Shown here: positions 44,257 to 53,700 of the stretch, one piece after another
Position numbering within the stretch: position 1 is the first letter of the stretch
How the letters are laid out: each line of letters opens with the position of its first letter
DNA from: Bowmanella denitrificans
Lineage (GTDB): Bacteria; Pseudomonadota; Gammaproteobacteria; Enterobacterales; Alteromonadaceae
NCBI RefSeq assembly: GCF_039522935.1
Contig: NZ_BAAAEI010000006.1
Coordinates: forward strand, 124,001-188,000
Length of the DNA: 64,000 nt
Direction: 5' to 3'
Notes under the pieces: generated by a model
What the model was told of the DNA's origin: nothing
The model's database searches: none
The model's input: the letters and a program-made list of their open reading frames with translations, nothing else
Program-made: the position numbers and the translations under genes

Positions 44257-44564
44257 TTAGTGACAGCTGGATTTGTACTCGTCATACGCCACTGTCATGG
44301 CGTTGTCGACTACCACTTTTCGTACCTGTTCTGTATCTGCAATGAATTGCCAGACTATGATGGTTTCGCCCTGTTCAGTGACTTTTAAATGCGAATCGGC
44401 ACAAGCCAGTAGATCAAGCCAGGTATGGCTTTGCTGCTCTCCAGCAAGGCAACTTCTTTACCTATCAGTTCTTCAGCGTGGTAGATGTTGCTGGAATCCT
44501 GATACCAGTAGCCGAGTATGAATCCGAGGAGGAGGAAAACGGAACCAATTAGCCATTTATTCAT
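44257..44564 (-). pseudogene. Frameshifted small membrane-anchored protein gene
   Basis: From the ATG at 44564 the frame reads MNKWLIGSVFLLLGFILGYW, an N-terminal membrane anchor, then YQDSSNIYHAEELIGKEVALLE, and stops 58 codons in at TAA (44383-44385). In the next frame the sequence continues as a sensible protein without a break: HTWLDLLACADSHLKVTEQG then TIIVWQFIADTEQVRKVVVD and TVAYDEYKSSCH, ending at 44257. One base lost or gained near 44425-44440 explains both halves, giving an intact product of about 102 residues. No family was recognised. It may be a real mutation or an assembly error. Confidence 0.65.
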
Positions 44565-44672
44565 AGTTATTACTGATCTGTAGCGCTAACGCTGGACGCT
44601 TACTAATGGTTTTCTTAGTAGCCTGCGTGGCTGACTCTGGATTCATTGACTCTCTCATTGCTGCTTAATCTG

Positions 44673-44849
44673 TTAATGCGGCTTGGCTTCGCTGACCAAA
44701 TGGCCAAACACCAGTTCTACCGCTTTGCTTTGTTGCATACCCTCAGCCACTAGTGATTCCACTTTATCCATCATGGCTTTTTGGCCTTCTATATCCGGGC
44801 TGTTGGCGAGCACAATACTTAGAACGTCGGCTAAATCCAGTTCAAACAT
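44673..44849 (-). CDS. Small acidic protein, unknown
   Basis: A 58-residue protein from the ATG at 44849, with AAGGA 7 bases upstream. It is helical and acidic (MFELDLADVLSIVLANSPDI, then KVESLVAEGMQQSKAVELVFG), with no membrane segment or known motif. Same-strand neighbours are the DUF6933-like gene upstream and the frameshifted membrane-anchored gene downstream. Confidence 0.55.
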   Translation of the reverse strand: MFELDLADVLSIVLANSPDIEGQKAMMDKVESLVAEGMQQSKAVELVFGHLVSEAKPH

Positions 44850-44916
44850 GTGGTTTCCTTGTTGTTTGGTTATTTGTTCTTCATCTGCGGCAATCTGCAC
44901 TTCCGACTTATAGCCC

Positions 44917-45468
44917 TTACCCGTTTTCCAGTAACTGCAACATCGCTCTGTTCGGCCAAATACTGTCTTTCTGACCTTTTACGTTGTAGGGGCGTTCAGA
45001 TAACCAGGCGGCGGTTTTGTAGGGTGAACACTCTGTGATATTGACACTGTCGTACCACAGCATGTGTTCGATATTGCCGGCCATAAGATTTAGGGTGCCC
45101 TGTACCGAACGATCGCTGGTTTTTTCAATACAATGTGGCGCAAGCCATGTCTGAGCAGTGTTGAGTTGTTCGTTATTGGCCCCAATTTTCAACAAGGTGT
45201 TAATAAAACAATCGGCAAAATGATAGTCCAGGGCTGCAAAGTCCAGTTTGGTCAGGCCAATCATAAACAGAGGAAAGCGCGTCTGATTATGCACCAGTAG
45301 CACGCAGTTACGTCGATGTAATATGACTAAATTGGCGTGCCAGCCGGAGAGAGGATTATTATCAATCTGCTTTGACAGGCTATTTTGCCATTTTCCGCCC
45401 TGTGGTAATGCCCCGCCTTGCATCGGTAATTTGGCGATCAGCTTTTGTGTGCAATGTAACTTAATCAT
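44917..45468 (-). CDS. DUF6933-like protein
   Basis: The 183-residue cytoplasmic protein begins MIKLHCTQKLIAKL and continues PLSGWHANLVILHRRNCVLLVHNQTRFPLFMIGL, a pattern I associate with DUF6933 proteins (a short strand, then WHAN and a conserved R/K-C-V-L strand). The C-terminal half contains GNIEHMLWYD and SIWPNRAMLQLL. The function is unknown. It starts 31 bases after the WYL regulator stop, with AGGATAA before its ATG, so it is probably in the same transcript. Confidence 0.6.
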   Translation of the reverse strand: MIKLHCTQKLIAKLPMQGGALPQGGKWQNSLSKQIDNNPLSGWHANLVILHRRNCVLLVHNQTRFPLFMIGLTKLDFAALDYHFADCFINTLLKIGANNEQLNTAQTWLAPHCIEKTSDRSVQGTLNLMAGNIEHMLWYDSVNITECSPYKTAAWLSERPYNVKGQKDSIWPNRAMLQLLENG

Positions 45469-45499
45469 TTATCTATCCTGAACAATTGCTTGGCTGCTT

Positions 45500-46372
45500 T
45501 CACTTTCCATACCCAGGGGCGATAGCCAGATTCTCAGCGCCATACAGGCTTTGCTGGTTTTGTAGCCAGAGCTGGTATTCCCCTCCCCTCAGGCTGGCGT
45601 TTTCGGTGCAATCCACATTCCAGCGCCGTAGCAGATAACCGGCCAGGGCGGCGCGTACGTTGAGTTCCAGCGCGCCGTTTTGCATGCCGTAGTCCAGTTC
45701 AATGGCGGTGGGGTGGTTAACATTATGCGGATGCGGCACCAGTTTGATCGGCATCTGGCGCTGCCACTGATGATCTTCGCTTGGTTCTTCATTGGGCTGC
45801 GGCGCTTTATCCAACAAGGTGACGGAGCTTATGCGGGTCAGCACAAAGTCGCGAAAGGTCTGGGTTTTACGGTCGAAGCCACGTACATGCCAGCGCAGGC
45901 CGTTATCGATAATACTATGCGGCACTATTTCCCGGGCCGCCGAACCGCTGGACAGCGAGGTGTAAATCACCTTGACCGCCCGGCTATTTAAAATCGCCTG
46001 AATAATACGCGCCACCACAAAGATATCCGGCACATTAAGCTGGCTGGGCGCTTCAACCGGAAAGCTGAGATCGCTAATGGCATCAAAGCCGTCGCTGATA
46101 TCAGCGGCGAGCTTGGCCAGAGTCTTTTTGGCGTCATGGGCAAACAGCGGTTTAAAACCCGGGGTTTGAAAATACTGCTTTAGGCGGGTGTCGTAATGGA
46201 TGTTATTCGGGGCCAGTTCCTTATACAGATTAAAATCGCGGGTACCGGCAGATAAGCCCACCTCAAAGCGGTTAATCAGATCCTGGCGGGTCAGATGGCC
46301 CTTAAATAACAGCACAAAATCTATATAGGCCAGGCGCTGGCGCTGGGCAAAAGGGATATCCTTTAAATTCAT
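45500..46372 (-). CDS. WYL-domain transcription regulator, BrxR/CapW-like
   Basis: The 290-residue protein has an N-terminal winged helix (QRQRLAYIDFVLLFKGHLTRQDLINRF, then AGTRDFNLYKELAPNNIHYD), a WYL domain in the middle (VKVIYTSLSSG, IVPHSIIDNGLRWHVRGFDR) and a C-terminal WCX-like part. The opening and the sequence RDFNLYKELAPNNI closely resemble BrxR/CapW, repressors that control phage-defence operons and respond to nucleic-acid or nucleotide signals. Here it heads a same-strand run of small genes rather than a recognisable BREX or CBASS locus. Confidence 0.8.
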   Translation of the reverse strand: MNLKDIPFAQRQRLAYIDFVLLFKGHLTRQDLINRFEVGLSAGTRDFNLYKELAPNNIHYDTRLKQYFQTPGFKPLFAHDAKKTLAKLAADISDGFDAISDLSFPVEAPSQLNVPDIFVVARIIQAILNSRAVKVIYTSLSSGSAAREIVPHSIIDNGLRWHVRGFDRKTQTFRDFVLTRISSVTLLDKAPQPNEEPSEDHQWQRQMPIKLVPHPHNVNHPTAIELDYGMQNGALELNVRAALAGYLLRRWNVDCTENASLRGGEYQLWLQNQQSLYGAENLAIAPGYGK

Positions 46373-46443
46373 GTAACACCTTGATTAGGCTTTTATACTT
46401 TTCGAGTGTGCTTTATTTTAAATTGGATAACAAGGCGTATTTT

Positions 46444-46462
46444 CAAGCACTTGGGGTGCTTG
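46444..46462. promoter_or_regulatory. Inverted repeat in the WYL/LytTR divergent region
   Basis: CAAGCAC (46444-46450) and GTGCTTG (46456-46462) are perfect 7-base inverted half-sites around TTGGG, about 72 bases before the WYL gene start and 26 bases before the LytTR gene start. It could be an operator for either gene. No match with a known WYL site was made. Confidence 0.35.
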
Positions 46463-46487
46463 GCATTGCGTTTAAGGCGATGCTAGG

Positions 46488-47369
46488 ATGGTGCCGTTTT
46501 TTCAGACTGACTACAGGCTTGGGATAATCGCCACTATGACGCCACTTCTTAACGTAAAACATTGGCCTTTGCAGCTAGGCAGCAAGGACGTGCTGGCCCC
46601 GCTAATAGGCTGGTGTGGATTTGTGCTGGTGTTAACCTGTTACTGCCTGGTTTATAAGCAGGTGCTGTTTGCCTCATCCTTTAATTTTAGCTGGGCGGTA
46701 GCCACTGAAACTCTGATGTGGGCCTGTCGTGAATGGGCAGTCTGGATGGTGCTTACCCCGTTGGCCTTTGCCTGTTTTCGTCTGAATCAAAAGGTCATTC
46801 AGCCACAGCACAAAGGTTGGCTGTGCTGCGGTGTATTGCTGCTGATTGCGTTACTGGCCAAATTGGCGATGGAACTGCTGGCCAGTACAGGTGATGCGTT
46901 CAGTAGCCTGGTGGTGCTATTTCCCCGCTATCTGGCTGCATCGTTAGTGGTGATGTGGGTATGGCGAAAATACCTGCGCCCCTGCTCTGCCCGTCCCAAA
47001 CAACCAACACTTGAGCCAGCCGACGCCAACGAAAGTGCCAGCATTATGGTTAACAAAGGCAGTGGCCAGGTGTTGCTGGCCATTGATGCAATACAATGGC
47101 TTGCCGCCAGTGGTAACTATGTTGAAGTGCATACTGCTGATGGGCAATATTTGCTGCGCGCGACCATGCAGCAACTGCAAGAACAGTTGCCCGCGCGGCT
47201 TTTTTTACGTATTCATCGCTCCTATATGGTGAACCTGGGCGCCATTGACTGTATTCAGCATCTACCTTCAGGTAGTGGTAAGGTATTGCTCAAAAGTGGC
47301 CATACCCTGGCCCTGAGTAAATCCTATCGTAAGGCACTACAGCAATTTAAGTTTCAGGCGGTGCCTTAG
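46488..47369 (+). CDS. LytTR-family regulator with membrane domain
   Basis: The 293-residue protein has four hydrophobic helices (about 35-60, 70-100, 108-128, 138-158) and then a LytTR DNA-binding domain (about 190-290: IDAIQWLAASGNYVEVHTADG, FLRIHRSYMVNLGAIDCI, LSKSYRKALQQF). It is a one-component membrane regulator. An ATG at 46536 is an alternative start. Its 3' end overlaps the 3' end of the converging 2Fe-2S gene by 23 bases, making the neighbouring molybdenum hydroxylase operon a candidate target. Confidence 0.85.
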   Translation: MVPFFQTDYRLGIIATMTPLLNVKHWPLQLGSKDVLAPLIGWCGFVLVLTCYCLVYKQVLFASSFNFSWAVATETLMWACREWAVWMVLTPLAFACFRLNQKVIQPQHKGWLCCGVLLLIALLAKLAMELLASTGDAFSSLVVLFPRYLAASLVVMWVWRKYLRPCSARPKQPTLEPADANESASIMVNKGSGQVLLAIDAIQWLAASGNYVEVHTADGQYLLRATMQQLQEQLPARLFLRIHRSYMVNLGAIDCIQHLPSGSGKVLLKSGHTLALSKSYRKALQQFKFQAVP

Positions 47370-47817
47370 CGGCCACCAACTTGATGGCCTTGCGAATTCT
47401 GGTGTAGGTACCGCACCGGCAAATATTACTCATATGCGCATTGACTTGCTCCTCGCTGCGATCGTTCACCTGCTCCAGCAAAGCCACGGCCGCCATTATT
47501 TGCCCGGCCTGGCAATAGCCGCATTGTGGCACATCTTCATCCAGCCAGGCTTGTTGTACAGGATGCAGGTCGGTGCCAGACGCCAGCCCTTCAATAGTGC
47601 GAATAGCACTGCCCTGCAATTGCCCCACTGGTAAAAGGCACGAGCGCACGGCTGAGCCATTTAGGTGCACAGTACAAGCACCACATTGGCCGATACCACA
47701 GCCGAATTTGCTGCCGGTTAGCTGCATTTTTTCACGCAGGAACCACAACAGTGGCATTTCTTGGTCTTTCTGATCAAGGTTAACTGGCTGACCATTAACG
47801 GAAAACTGAATGGGCAT
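47347..47817 (-). CDS. 2Fe-2S small subunit of molybdenum hydroxylase (IorA-like)
   Basis: The 156-residue subunit passes electrons from the molybdenum centre. It holds two 2Fe-2S clusters: a plant-ferredoxin type, CGIGQCGACTV then C in VRSCLLPVG (about 41-63), and a second in the helical domain, CGYCQAGQ and NICRCGTYTRI (about 98-140). It follows the large-subunit gene by 9 bases on the same strand, large subunit first, the reverse of the usual iorA-iorB order. Confidence 0.93.
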   Translation of the reverse strand: MPIQFSVNGQPVNLDQKDQEMPLLWFLREKMQLTGSKFGCGIGQCGACTVHLNGSAVRSCLLPVGQLQGSAIRTIEGLASGTDLHPVQQAWLDEDVPQCGYCQAGQIMAAVALLEQVNDRSEEQVNAHMSNICRCGTYTRIRKAIKLVAAKAPPET

Positions 47818-47826
47818 GGTGGCTCC

Positions 47827-50040
47827 CTAAATATTGATATGTTCTGCAAATGGCATACGGCGTAAACGTAAGCCGCTGGCCGCATAGATGGCATTAGCCA
47901 GGGCCGCTGGTGCGGGCGCGACAGGCGGTTCTCCCACACCAGTTGGGCTTTGGGCGCCCTGTATGATGTCAATTTCAATCTGTGTTGGGGCTTCCTGCAT
48001 TCGCATCCAACGCAGTCGGTCAAAGTTAGTGGTGGCGACAATACTGTCCTGTACTGTCACCTGGTTAAACAAGGCAGCGTTTAAGCCGTCAATAAAACCG
48101 CCTTCCATTTGTGCGCGAATATGGTTGGGGTTAACGGCCAGACCACAGTCGATAACGCCCCAGGCCTTTTGTAATTGCAGCTTTCGGTTTTTATCCACTT
48201 GCACCTGCAGAACAAAAACCACATAGGTACCAAAAGTGAAGTGACCGGCAATTCCCAGCCCCTGCCCGTTTTTTAATGTTCTCCCCCAGCCAGCCATCTT
48301 TGCCGCCAAGCGATAGCAATTAGCCATACGACCTGAGTCGATTTCGTTGGCGGCCCAGAAGTTGATTGGGTAAATTTTCGCTGGCCCCATCAGCGTTAAC
48401 CTAAAAGTCAGTGGGTCGCTGCCTTTGGCATAAGCAAGTTCATCTAACATGGACTCCACCGCAAAGGCTTGCTGCATTTGTCCGGGGCCACGCCAGGCAC
48501 CTAAAGGAAATGGATGATTTGCCGTAAGGCTTTCTATCCTGCAATCACTAATCAGATGGGCAGGAAAACCATGTGACTCCGCCTCGCCACCGGTTTGCGC
48601 CTGGCGCATATGCCAGCCCTGAATGCGCCCTTGCTTTAACCCGGCCTTAATTTTTACCGCAGCTGCGGGAGCAAAATAATCGCGCTGCATATCGTTTTCG
48701 CGGGTCCAGAGCACTTTAACCGGCTGGCCGACCTTATGACTGAGCCAAATGGCTTCACGCAGAAAATCCGTTTCACCTTTGCGGCCAAAACCGCCCCCCA
48801 TACGTTTGTTGCGTACTTCTACCCTTAAAGCATCTATACCGGTTAGCTGTTCAACTTCCAGGGCCACCTGGTGTGGCCACTGATGGCCCACCACCACCAC
48901 GGCATGATGTTTTTGAACATCAGCAATACAATTCAATGGCTCCATACAAGCGTGACTTAACAACGCCCGTTCGTAGGTGTGCACTAACACTTGTTCTGCC
49001 TGCTCAAAAGCTTGCTCGACATTGCCGTCATCCCGGTGGCGCTTGCCGGGATTCGATGATTGTGCCAAAGCATTGAGAGCAGTTCTGTGCGCTGCGCTGT
49101 TCAGGCCAGCGTAGCGATTGGCATCTGTCCAGGTGGTGGCCAATGCGGCTTTACCCTGCAGGGCCGCCCAATGACTGTCTGCCAACACTGCCACACCAGC
49201 TGCACATATCTGTGTTTCACCACCTGGCCAGTGCGGGCCGCTATGATGCGGTGTTTCGACTATCTGTTTGACACCAGGGATGGCAAGCGCAGCCTCACGG
49301 TTATAGCCGGCAATTCTTGCGCCCATGGCTGGTGCCCGGTCAATCACCGCGTGCAATGCATTTCGGTAGTTTTCATCAATACCAAACAACGGCTTACCGG
49401 TAACTATGTCTCTGCCATCAATAGAGGCTTTACTGCTGCCTATGATACTGAATTGTGATGGATGTTTGAGCTTCAGTCGGCTTAAGTCCACGCGGCGCGT
49501 TGAGGCTTGTTGCGCCAGTTCGCCATAGCTGAACTGACGAGAGGATTGGCTGTCGATAATCCGGCTGTTTTTGGCAGTTAACCTGGCAGCCTCACAGCCC
49601 CAGCGTGCTGCGGCCTCTTCGATCAGCATCTGGCGCACAATGGCACCGGCGGTGCGCAGGTACGACCAATTATTCTTCAGGGTCTGGCTGCCCCCTGTAC
49701 CTATTTGAGCATGGGCATAGACGATATTATTTTGCTCATCGCGACGAAGAAACGTAGGCATAGTGGTGTCGAATTGGATCAGCGACCAGTCCAGATCCAT
49801 TTCATCCGCCAGGATCATAGGGCCGGCGGTACGCATAAATTGTCCCATCTCCATAATGGGCGATTGCATACTGACCGAATTGTCACTGTGAATGTGCACA
49901 TAAACACACCATTGCGATAATTCGGCATTGGCATTGTCACTGCCTCTTACCTGACCAGGAAGAAGGATTGATATCAGCATAGAGCTACTTACGATTGCCG
50001 ATACTTTTAGAAATTCCCGCCGCTTGGGGTCCTGAACCAT
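47827..50040 (-). CDS. Molybdenum hydroxylase large subunit (IorB-like)
   Basis: The 737-residue exported subunit has a Tat signal (KRREFLK followed by a hydrophobic stretch, about 1-33), GQFMRTAGPMILADEMDLDW near 67, the cofactor motif KRMGGGFGRKGETDFL near 410, GAWRGPGQMQQAF near 520 and a terminal TGVGEPPVAPAPAALANA with the catalytic Glu. It belongs to the isoquinoline 1-oxidoreductase/aldehyde dehydrogenase branch of the xanthine oxidase family and would oxidise an aldehyde or N-heterocycle in the periplasm. It is full length and paired with the 2Fe-2S subunit. Confidence 0.92.
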   Translation of the reverse strand: MVQDPKRREFLKVSAIVSSSMLISILLPGQVRGSDNANAELSQWCVYVHIHSDNSVSMQSPIMEMGQFMRTAGPMILADEMDLDWSLIQFDTTMPTFLRRDEQNNIVYAHAQIGTGGSQTLKNNWSYLRTAGAIVRQMLIEEAAARWGCEAARLTAKNSRIIDSQSSRQFSYGELAQQASTRRVDLSRLKLKHPSQFSIIGSSKASIDGRDIVTGKPLFGIDENYRNALHAVIDRAPAMGARIAGYNREAALAIPGVKQIVETPHHSGPHWPGGETQICAAGVAVLADSHWAALQGKAALATTWTDANRYAGLNSAAHRTALNALAQSSNPGKRHRDDGNVEQAFEQAEQVLVHTYERALLSHACMEPLNCIADVQKHHAVVVVGHQWPHQVALEVEQLTGIDALRVEVRNKRMGGGFGRKGETDFLREAIWLSHKVGQPVKVLWTRENDMQRDYFAPAAAVKIKAGLKQGRIQGWHMRQAQTGGEAESHGFPAHLISDCRIESLTANHPFPLGAWRGPGQMQQAFAVESMLDELAYAKGSDPLTFRLTLMGPAKIYPINFWAANEIDSGRMANCYRLAAKMAGWGRTLKNGQGLGIAGHFTFGTYVVFVLQVQVDKNRKLQLQKAWGVIDCGLAVNPNHIRAQMEGGFIDGLNAALFNQVTVQDSIVATTNFDRLRWMRMQEAPTQIEIDIIQGAQSPTGVGEPPVAPAPAALANAIYAASGLRLRRMPFAEHINI

Positions 50041-50190
50041 TACCCATCGCCTTTATGTTGTCTTGTTACCCTAGACAACAATCTATGCGCCGAAGAGCCC
50101 GGAAATACAGCAGATTGGGATAAATGGACGAATTCCGTGCCGAGTGTACAGGAGCGTATCCGCGGCTTGATGCGAGTTAGTGCATGATGA

Positions 50191-50372
50191 AAACCACAGA
50201 GGCACAGAGAACATGGAGTTACCGATAGCTTGTACTCTATGTACTCTTTTGGAACGGTGGTTATTCTGAATTCAGACAGAAAAACCCGAAAGCAGTTTTC
50301 ATCTTAGAAACGCGAAAACAAGACGTTTTAATGAACAGAAACACTCTGTGCCTTCTGTGTCTCCGTGGTGAA
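50191..50372. repeat. CACAGAG inverted-repeat unit 1
   Basis: The left arm reads CCACAGAGGCACAGAGAACA and continues TGGAG; the right arm (50343-50367) reads CTCTGTGCCTTCTGTGTCTC and continues CGTGG, its near-complement. Inside are GGTGGTTATTCTGAATT and AATGAACAGAAAC, both shared with unit 2. This type of sequence is dispersed between genes in several gammaproteobacteria. Confidence 0.65.
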
Positions 50373-50396
50373 AATCTAACTGCGCAGAAGGATAAA

Positions 50397-50623
50397 AAAC
50401 CACAGAGACACAGAGAACACGGAGTTATCAATGGCTCGTACTCGCTGCATCCTTTGAACTGTGGTTATTCTGAATTGTATCGTCTGATCTAGTCAGTTGA
50501 CCCTGTTCTCGAAGAAAGCAAAGTTCAGGCAGTAAACTTGGAAATCCTATTTACCACAGAAATAAAAAGCACAGCGTTTTAATGAACTTAAACGCTCTGT
50601 GCCCTCTGTGTCTCTGTGGTTTA
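50397..50623. repeat. CACAGAG inverted-repeat unit 2
   Basis: The left arm starts CCACAGAGACACAGAGAACA and continues CGGAG; the right arm (50581-50620) contains AATGAACTTAAACGCTCTGT then GCCCTCTGTGTCTCTGTGG. TGTGGTTATTCTGAATT (50460-50476) repeats the inner sequence of unit 1. The two units are tandem copies that have diverged in their centres. Confidence 0.65.
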
Positions 50624-50670
50624 TTTGATTACGGATTACAGAATCCCAGCGTCTTTGCGAGAAGCCCATA

Positions 50671-50693
50671 AAAAAGGCCTGCGAAAGCAGGCC
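50671..50693 (-). terminator. Rho-independent terminator of putA
   Basis: On the minus strand GGCCTGC and GCAGGCC form a perfect 7-bp stem with a TTTC loop and run into a six-base T tract. It begins 8 bases after the putA stop. Confidence 0.92.
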
Positions 50694-50701
50694 AATACAG
50701 A

Positions 50702-53700
50702 TTAAGCACCCAATGCTGAAGCCAGCCCCTGCGGCGGCATGGCGCCGGAAGGCGCACTGTCTTCAATCAGCATCAACGACGCATTGCCGCCAATGGCGGT
50801 GGTATTGACCGTTAAGGTCTTCTCCAGCCACATACGCTGCAACAAGCGCTGACCGCCAGGTTCGCAAATAAGCGGCAACAAGGCGCCAGGGCGCGTGACC
50901 AGTGCTTGTTGCACCAGGGCGTTATAGCCACAATCCGGGCTGCTGATCACTCCGCTTAGGGCCGGATGGGCCAACAACGCGGGGGTAAAGCTGACTATTT
51001 GCAGCGGTAAAGCAGATTGCTGCATGGCTTTCAGCCACTCGGGCGTATGGCCCAAACAGGCAATAATCAGCCCATTACCACTGATAAGCGCACTAAGCAG
51101 GGCCTGATAAAGATGCCTGTCCTGTCGACCTGCCACTAAATACAGCAACCAGCCGCGGGGCTCAAAGTGCAGTTCGTTGCGTTCCCCTGTTGGCCCTGGC
51201 AGACTTAAGGGGCGGGCCAGCCAGGTTCTGGCCTGGCTAAATAGCGTATCGGTCAGCCGCTCCAGCTCTGCCCTGTCTTCACCCGGCAACTTAAGCATGG
51301 CCAGCACGCTGCGTAACTGGCGCTCGCGCTCGGCCAGTGTCACTGTCTGCCAGCTTTGTAGTGGACGGCTATCCAGCGTTAGCGGCGGCTGTTCAGCCAC
51401 AGCCGGCCAACAGCTTTGCATACTGTGCGGCGTCGCCGCAGGTTTTTGCAGGCGGCTTAAATACAAAGGCCCACCGGCTTTGGGGCCGGTACCGGATAAC
51501 CCGCGCCCGCCAAAGGGTTGTACTCCCACCACCGCGCCGACCATATTGCGGTTAATATACACATTGCCAACCTGAAGCTGGCGGGCCAGTTTGTCTGCTC
51601 GCTCGGCCAGGCGCGAATGAATGCCTGCGGTTAAGCCAAAACCAGTGCTGTTAATTTGTGCCACTACCTGGTCAAGCTCGGCAGCGGCAAAACGGACCAG
51701 ATGCACACAAGGGCCAAAAACTTCTTCTTTTAGCTGGCTGATGGCGCTGATTTCATACAACCTGGGGGCAAAGAAAAAGCCCTGATCTTTGGGCAGATCC
51801 GGCTCAATTTTAGCCAGTAGCCTGGCTTGTTTGTCCATACGCTGGGCATGGCGCTGCAGGCTGTCCAAGGCTTTGGCGTCAATCAGCGGGCCAATATCGG
51901 TAGCCAGCAAAGCCGGATCGCTAACGCTCAATTGCGCCATTGCCCCTTGCAGCATGGTGATCAACGCATCGGCAATATCTTCCTGCACATACAATACCCG
52001 CAGTGCCGAGCAGCGCTGCCCGGCACTTTTAAAACCGGATTGGATTACATCGTCCACCACCTGCTCCAGCAAGGCCGTGGAGTCGACAATCATACAGTTC
52101 TGCCCGCCGGTTTCGGCAATCAGCGGAATCGATTCCGCGCGTTTGGCCAGTTGTGCGGCAATATGTGCGCAGGTGGCATTGGAGCCGGTAAACATGACCG
52201 CCTGAATTCTGGGGTCCGGCAGGCAGACTTTGCCTACCACGGCGCCTCTGGCCAGCACCACCTGCAGGGCATCGGCAGTTAAGCCGGCCTGATACAGCAT
52301 ATCGGCCGCGCGCAAGGCAATCAGACTGGTTTGTTCGGCCGGTTTGGCCACCACGGTATTGCCGCAGACCAGTGCAGCCACCACCTGGCCGACAAAAATC
52401 GCCAGCGGAAAATTCCAGGGGCTGATACACAGCACGGTTCCCAGCGCATTCAGATTGGGCTGTTGGTCGGCAAGGGCCTGCTGTGCGTAGTAGCGGCAGA
52501 AATCCACCGCCTCGCGCACTTCGGCCACCGCATCGTCCAGGGTTTTACCGGCCTCTTTTAAACACAAGCCCAGTAGTTCGGTTTGCTGTTTTTCCATGCT
52601 ATCGGCAAAGCGCATCAGCACCGCGGCCCGCTCGCTTAACGCGCCGGATGACCATGTGCCAAAAGCGCCATCTGCCCGGCGGATAGCGCTGGCGATGTCG
52701 TCCTCGCTATGGGCTTTCAGCCAGGCCAGTACCTGCTGGCGATTGGCGGGGTTTCGCACTTCCAGATAAGCTTGGTGGTCATCCTGCTGCGGCTCACTAA
52801 GGCGCTGCTGATGTTGTTGCCACCAGTTATCCAGGGCGGCATCCAGGGGCAGTAAATCGTTATGATGATGTACATCCAGCCCCTCGGCATTATTACGCTC
52901 ATTGCCATAAATGGCCTTGGGCAGCACAATATGCGGATTGCGCTTATCGCTCATGACCAAAATGGCATCCACCGGGTCGGCCAGCAGACTGGCCAGATTC
53001 AGCTGTTTGTTTTGCACCAGATTCACAAAGGACGTATTGGCACCATTTTCCAGCAGGCGGCGCACCAGATACGGCAGTAAATCTGCGTATTTGCCTACCG
53101 GTGCATAAATACGGCAATGCAGTTTATTGCTGGTCACCAAAGGATCGTACATGGCTTCGCCCATGCCATGCAGGCGCTGAAACTCAAAATCCCGTTGCTC
53201 ACCGGCCATTTCCAAAATACAGGCCAGAGTGTAGGCATTATGGGTGGCAAACTGCGGGTAGATCCATTTGGCCTCAAGCAGCGCTCTGGCGCAGGCCTGG
53301 TAGCTGATATCGGTATTTTGCTTACGGGTAAACACCGGGTAATCGGCCAGACCATGTTGTTGCGCCAGCTTAATTTCACTGTCCCAATAGGCACCTTTTA
53401 CCAGCCGCACGTTTAAGCGGCGCTGGGCTTTGGCGGCCAGGGCCGCCAACCAGTGGATCAGCGGTAAGGCACGTTTCTGATAGGCCTGTACCGCCAGGCC
53501 AAAGCCGTCCCAGCCCTGTAGTTCAGGGGATAAAAAAACCGCTTCAATGACATCCAGCGACAAGTCCAGTCTATCGGCCTCTTCGGCATCCACCGTCAGA
53601 CCAATATGCTGGCGTTTGGCCAGCACTGCCAGTTGCAACAGCCGTGGCACCAGCTCGCTCATCACCCGGCCTTGCTGTGCCAGTTCGTAGCGGGGGTGAA

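Larger units (their letters stand above)
50041..50701. other. Intergenic region with two CACAGAG repeat units
   Basis: This gap between two minus-strand genes contains no supportable gene. It holds two similar inverted-repeat units (50191-50372 and 50397-50623) and the putA terminator (50671-50693). The bases before 50190 probably include the promoter of the IorB operon, not resolved. Confidence 0.6.

Noticed and set aside
44160..44285. N-terminal extension of the RelB-type antitoxin
   Set aside because: The ATG at 44159 has a ribosome-binding site and matches the family start; the upstream part overlaps the preceding gene's end.
44273..44521. 82-codon plus-strand frame over the frameshifted gene
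   Set aside because: It is the reverse of a better-supported minus-strand protein; the translation is Ser/Cys-rich and not protein-like.
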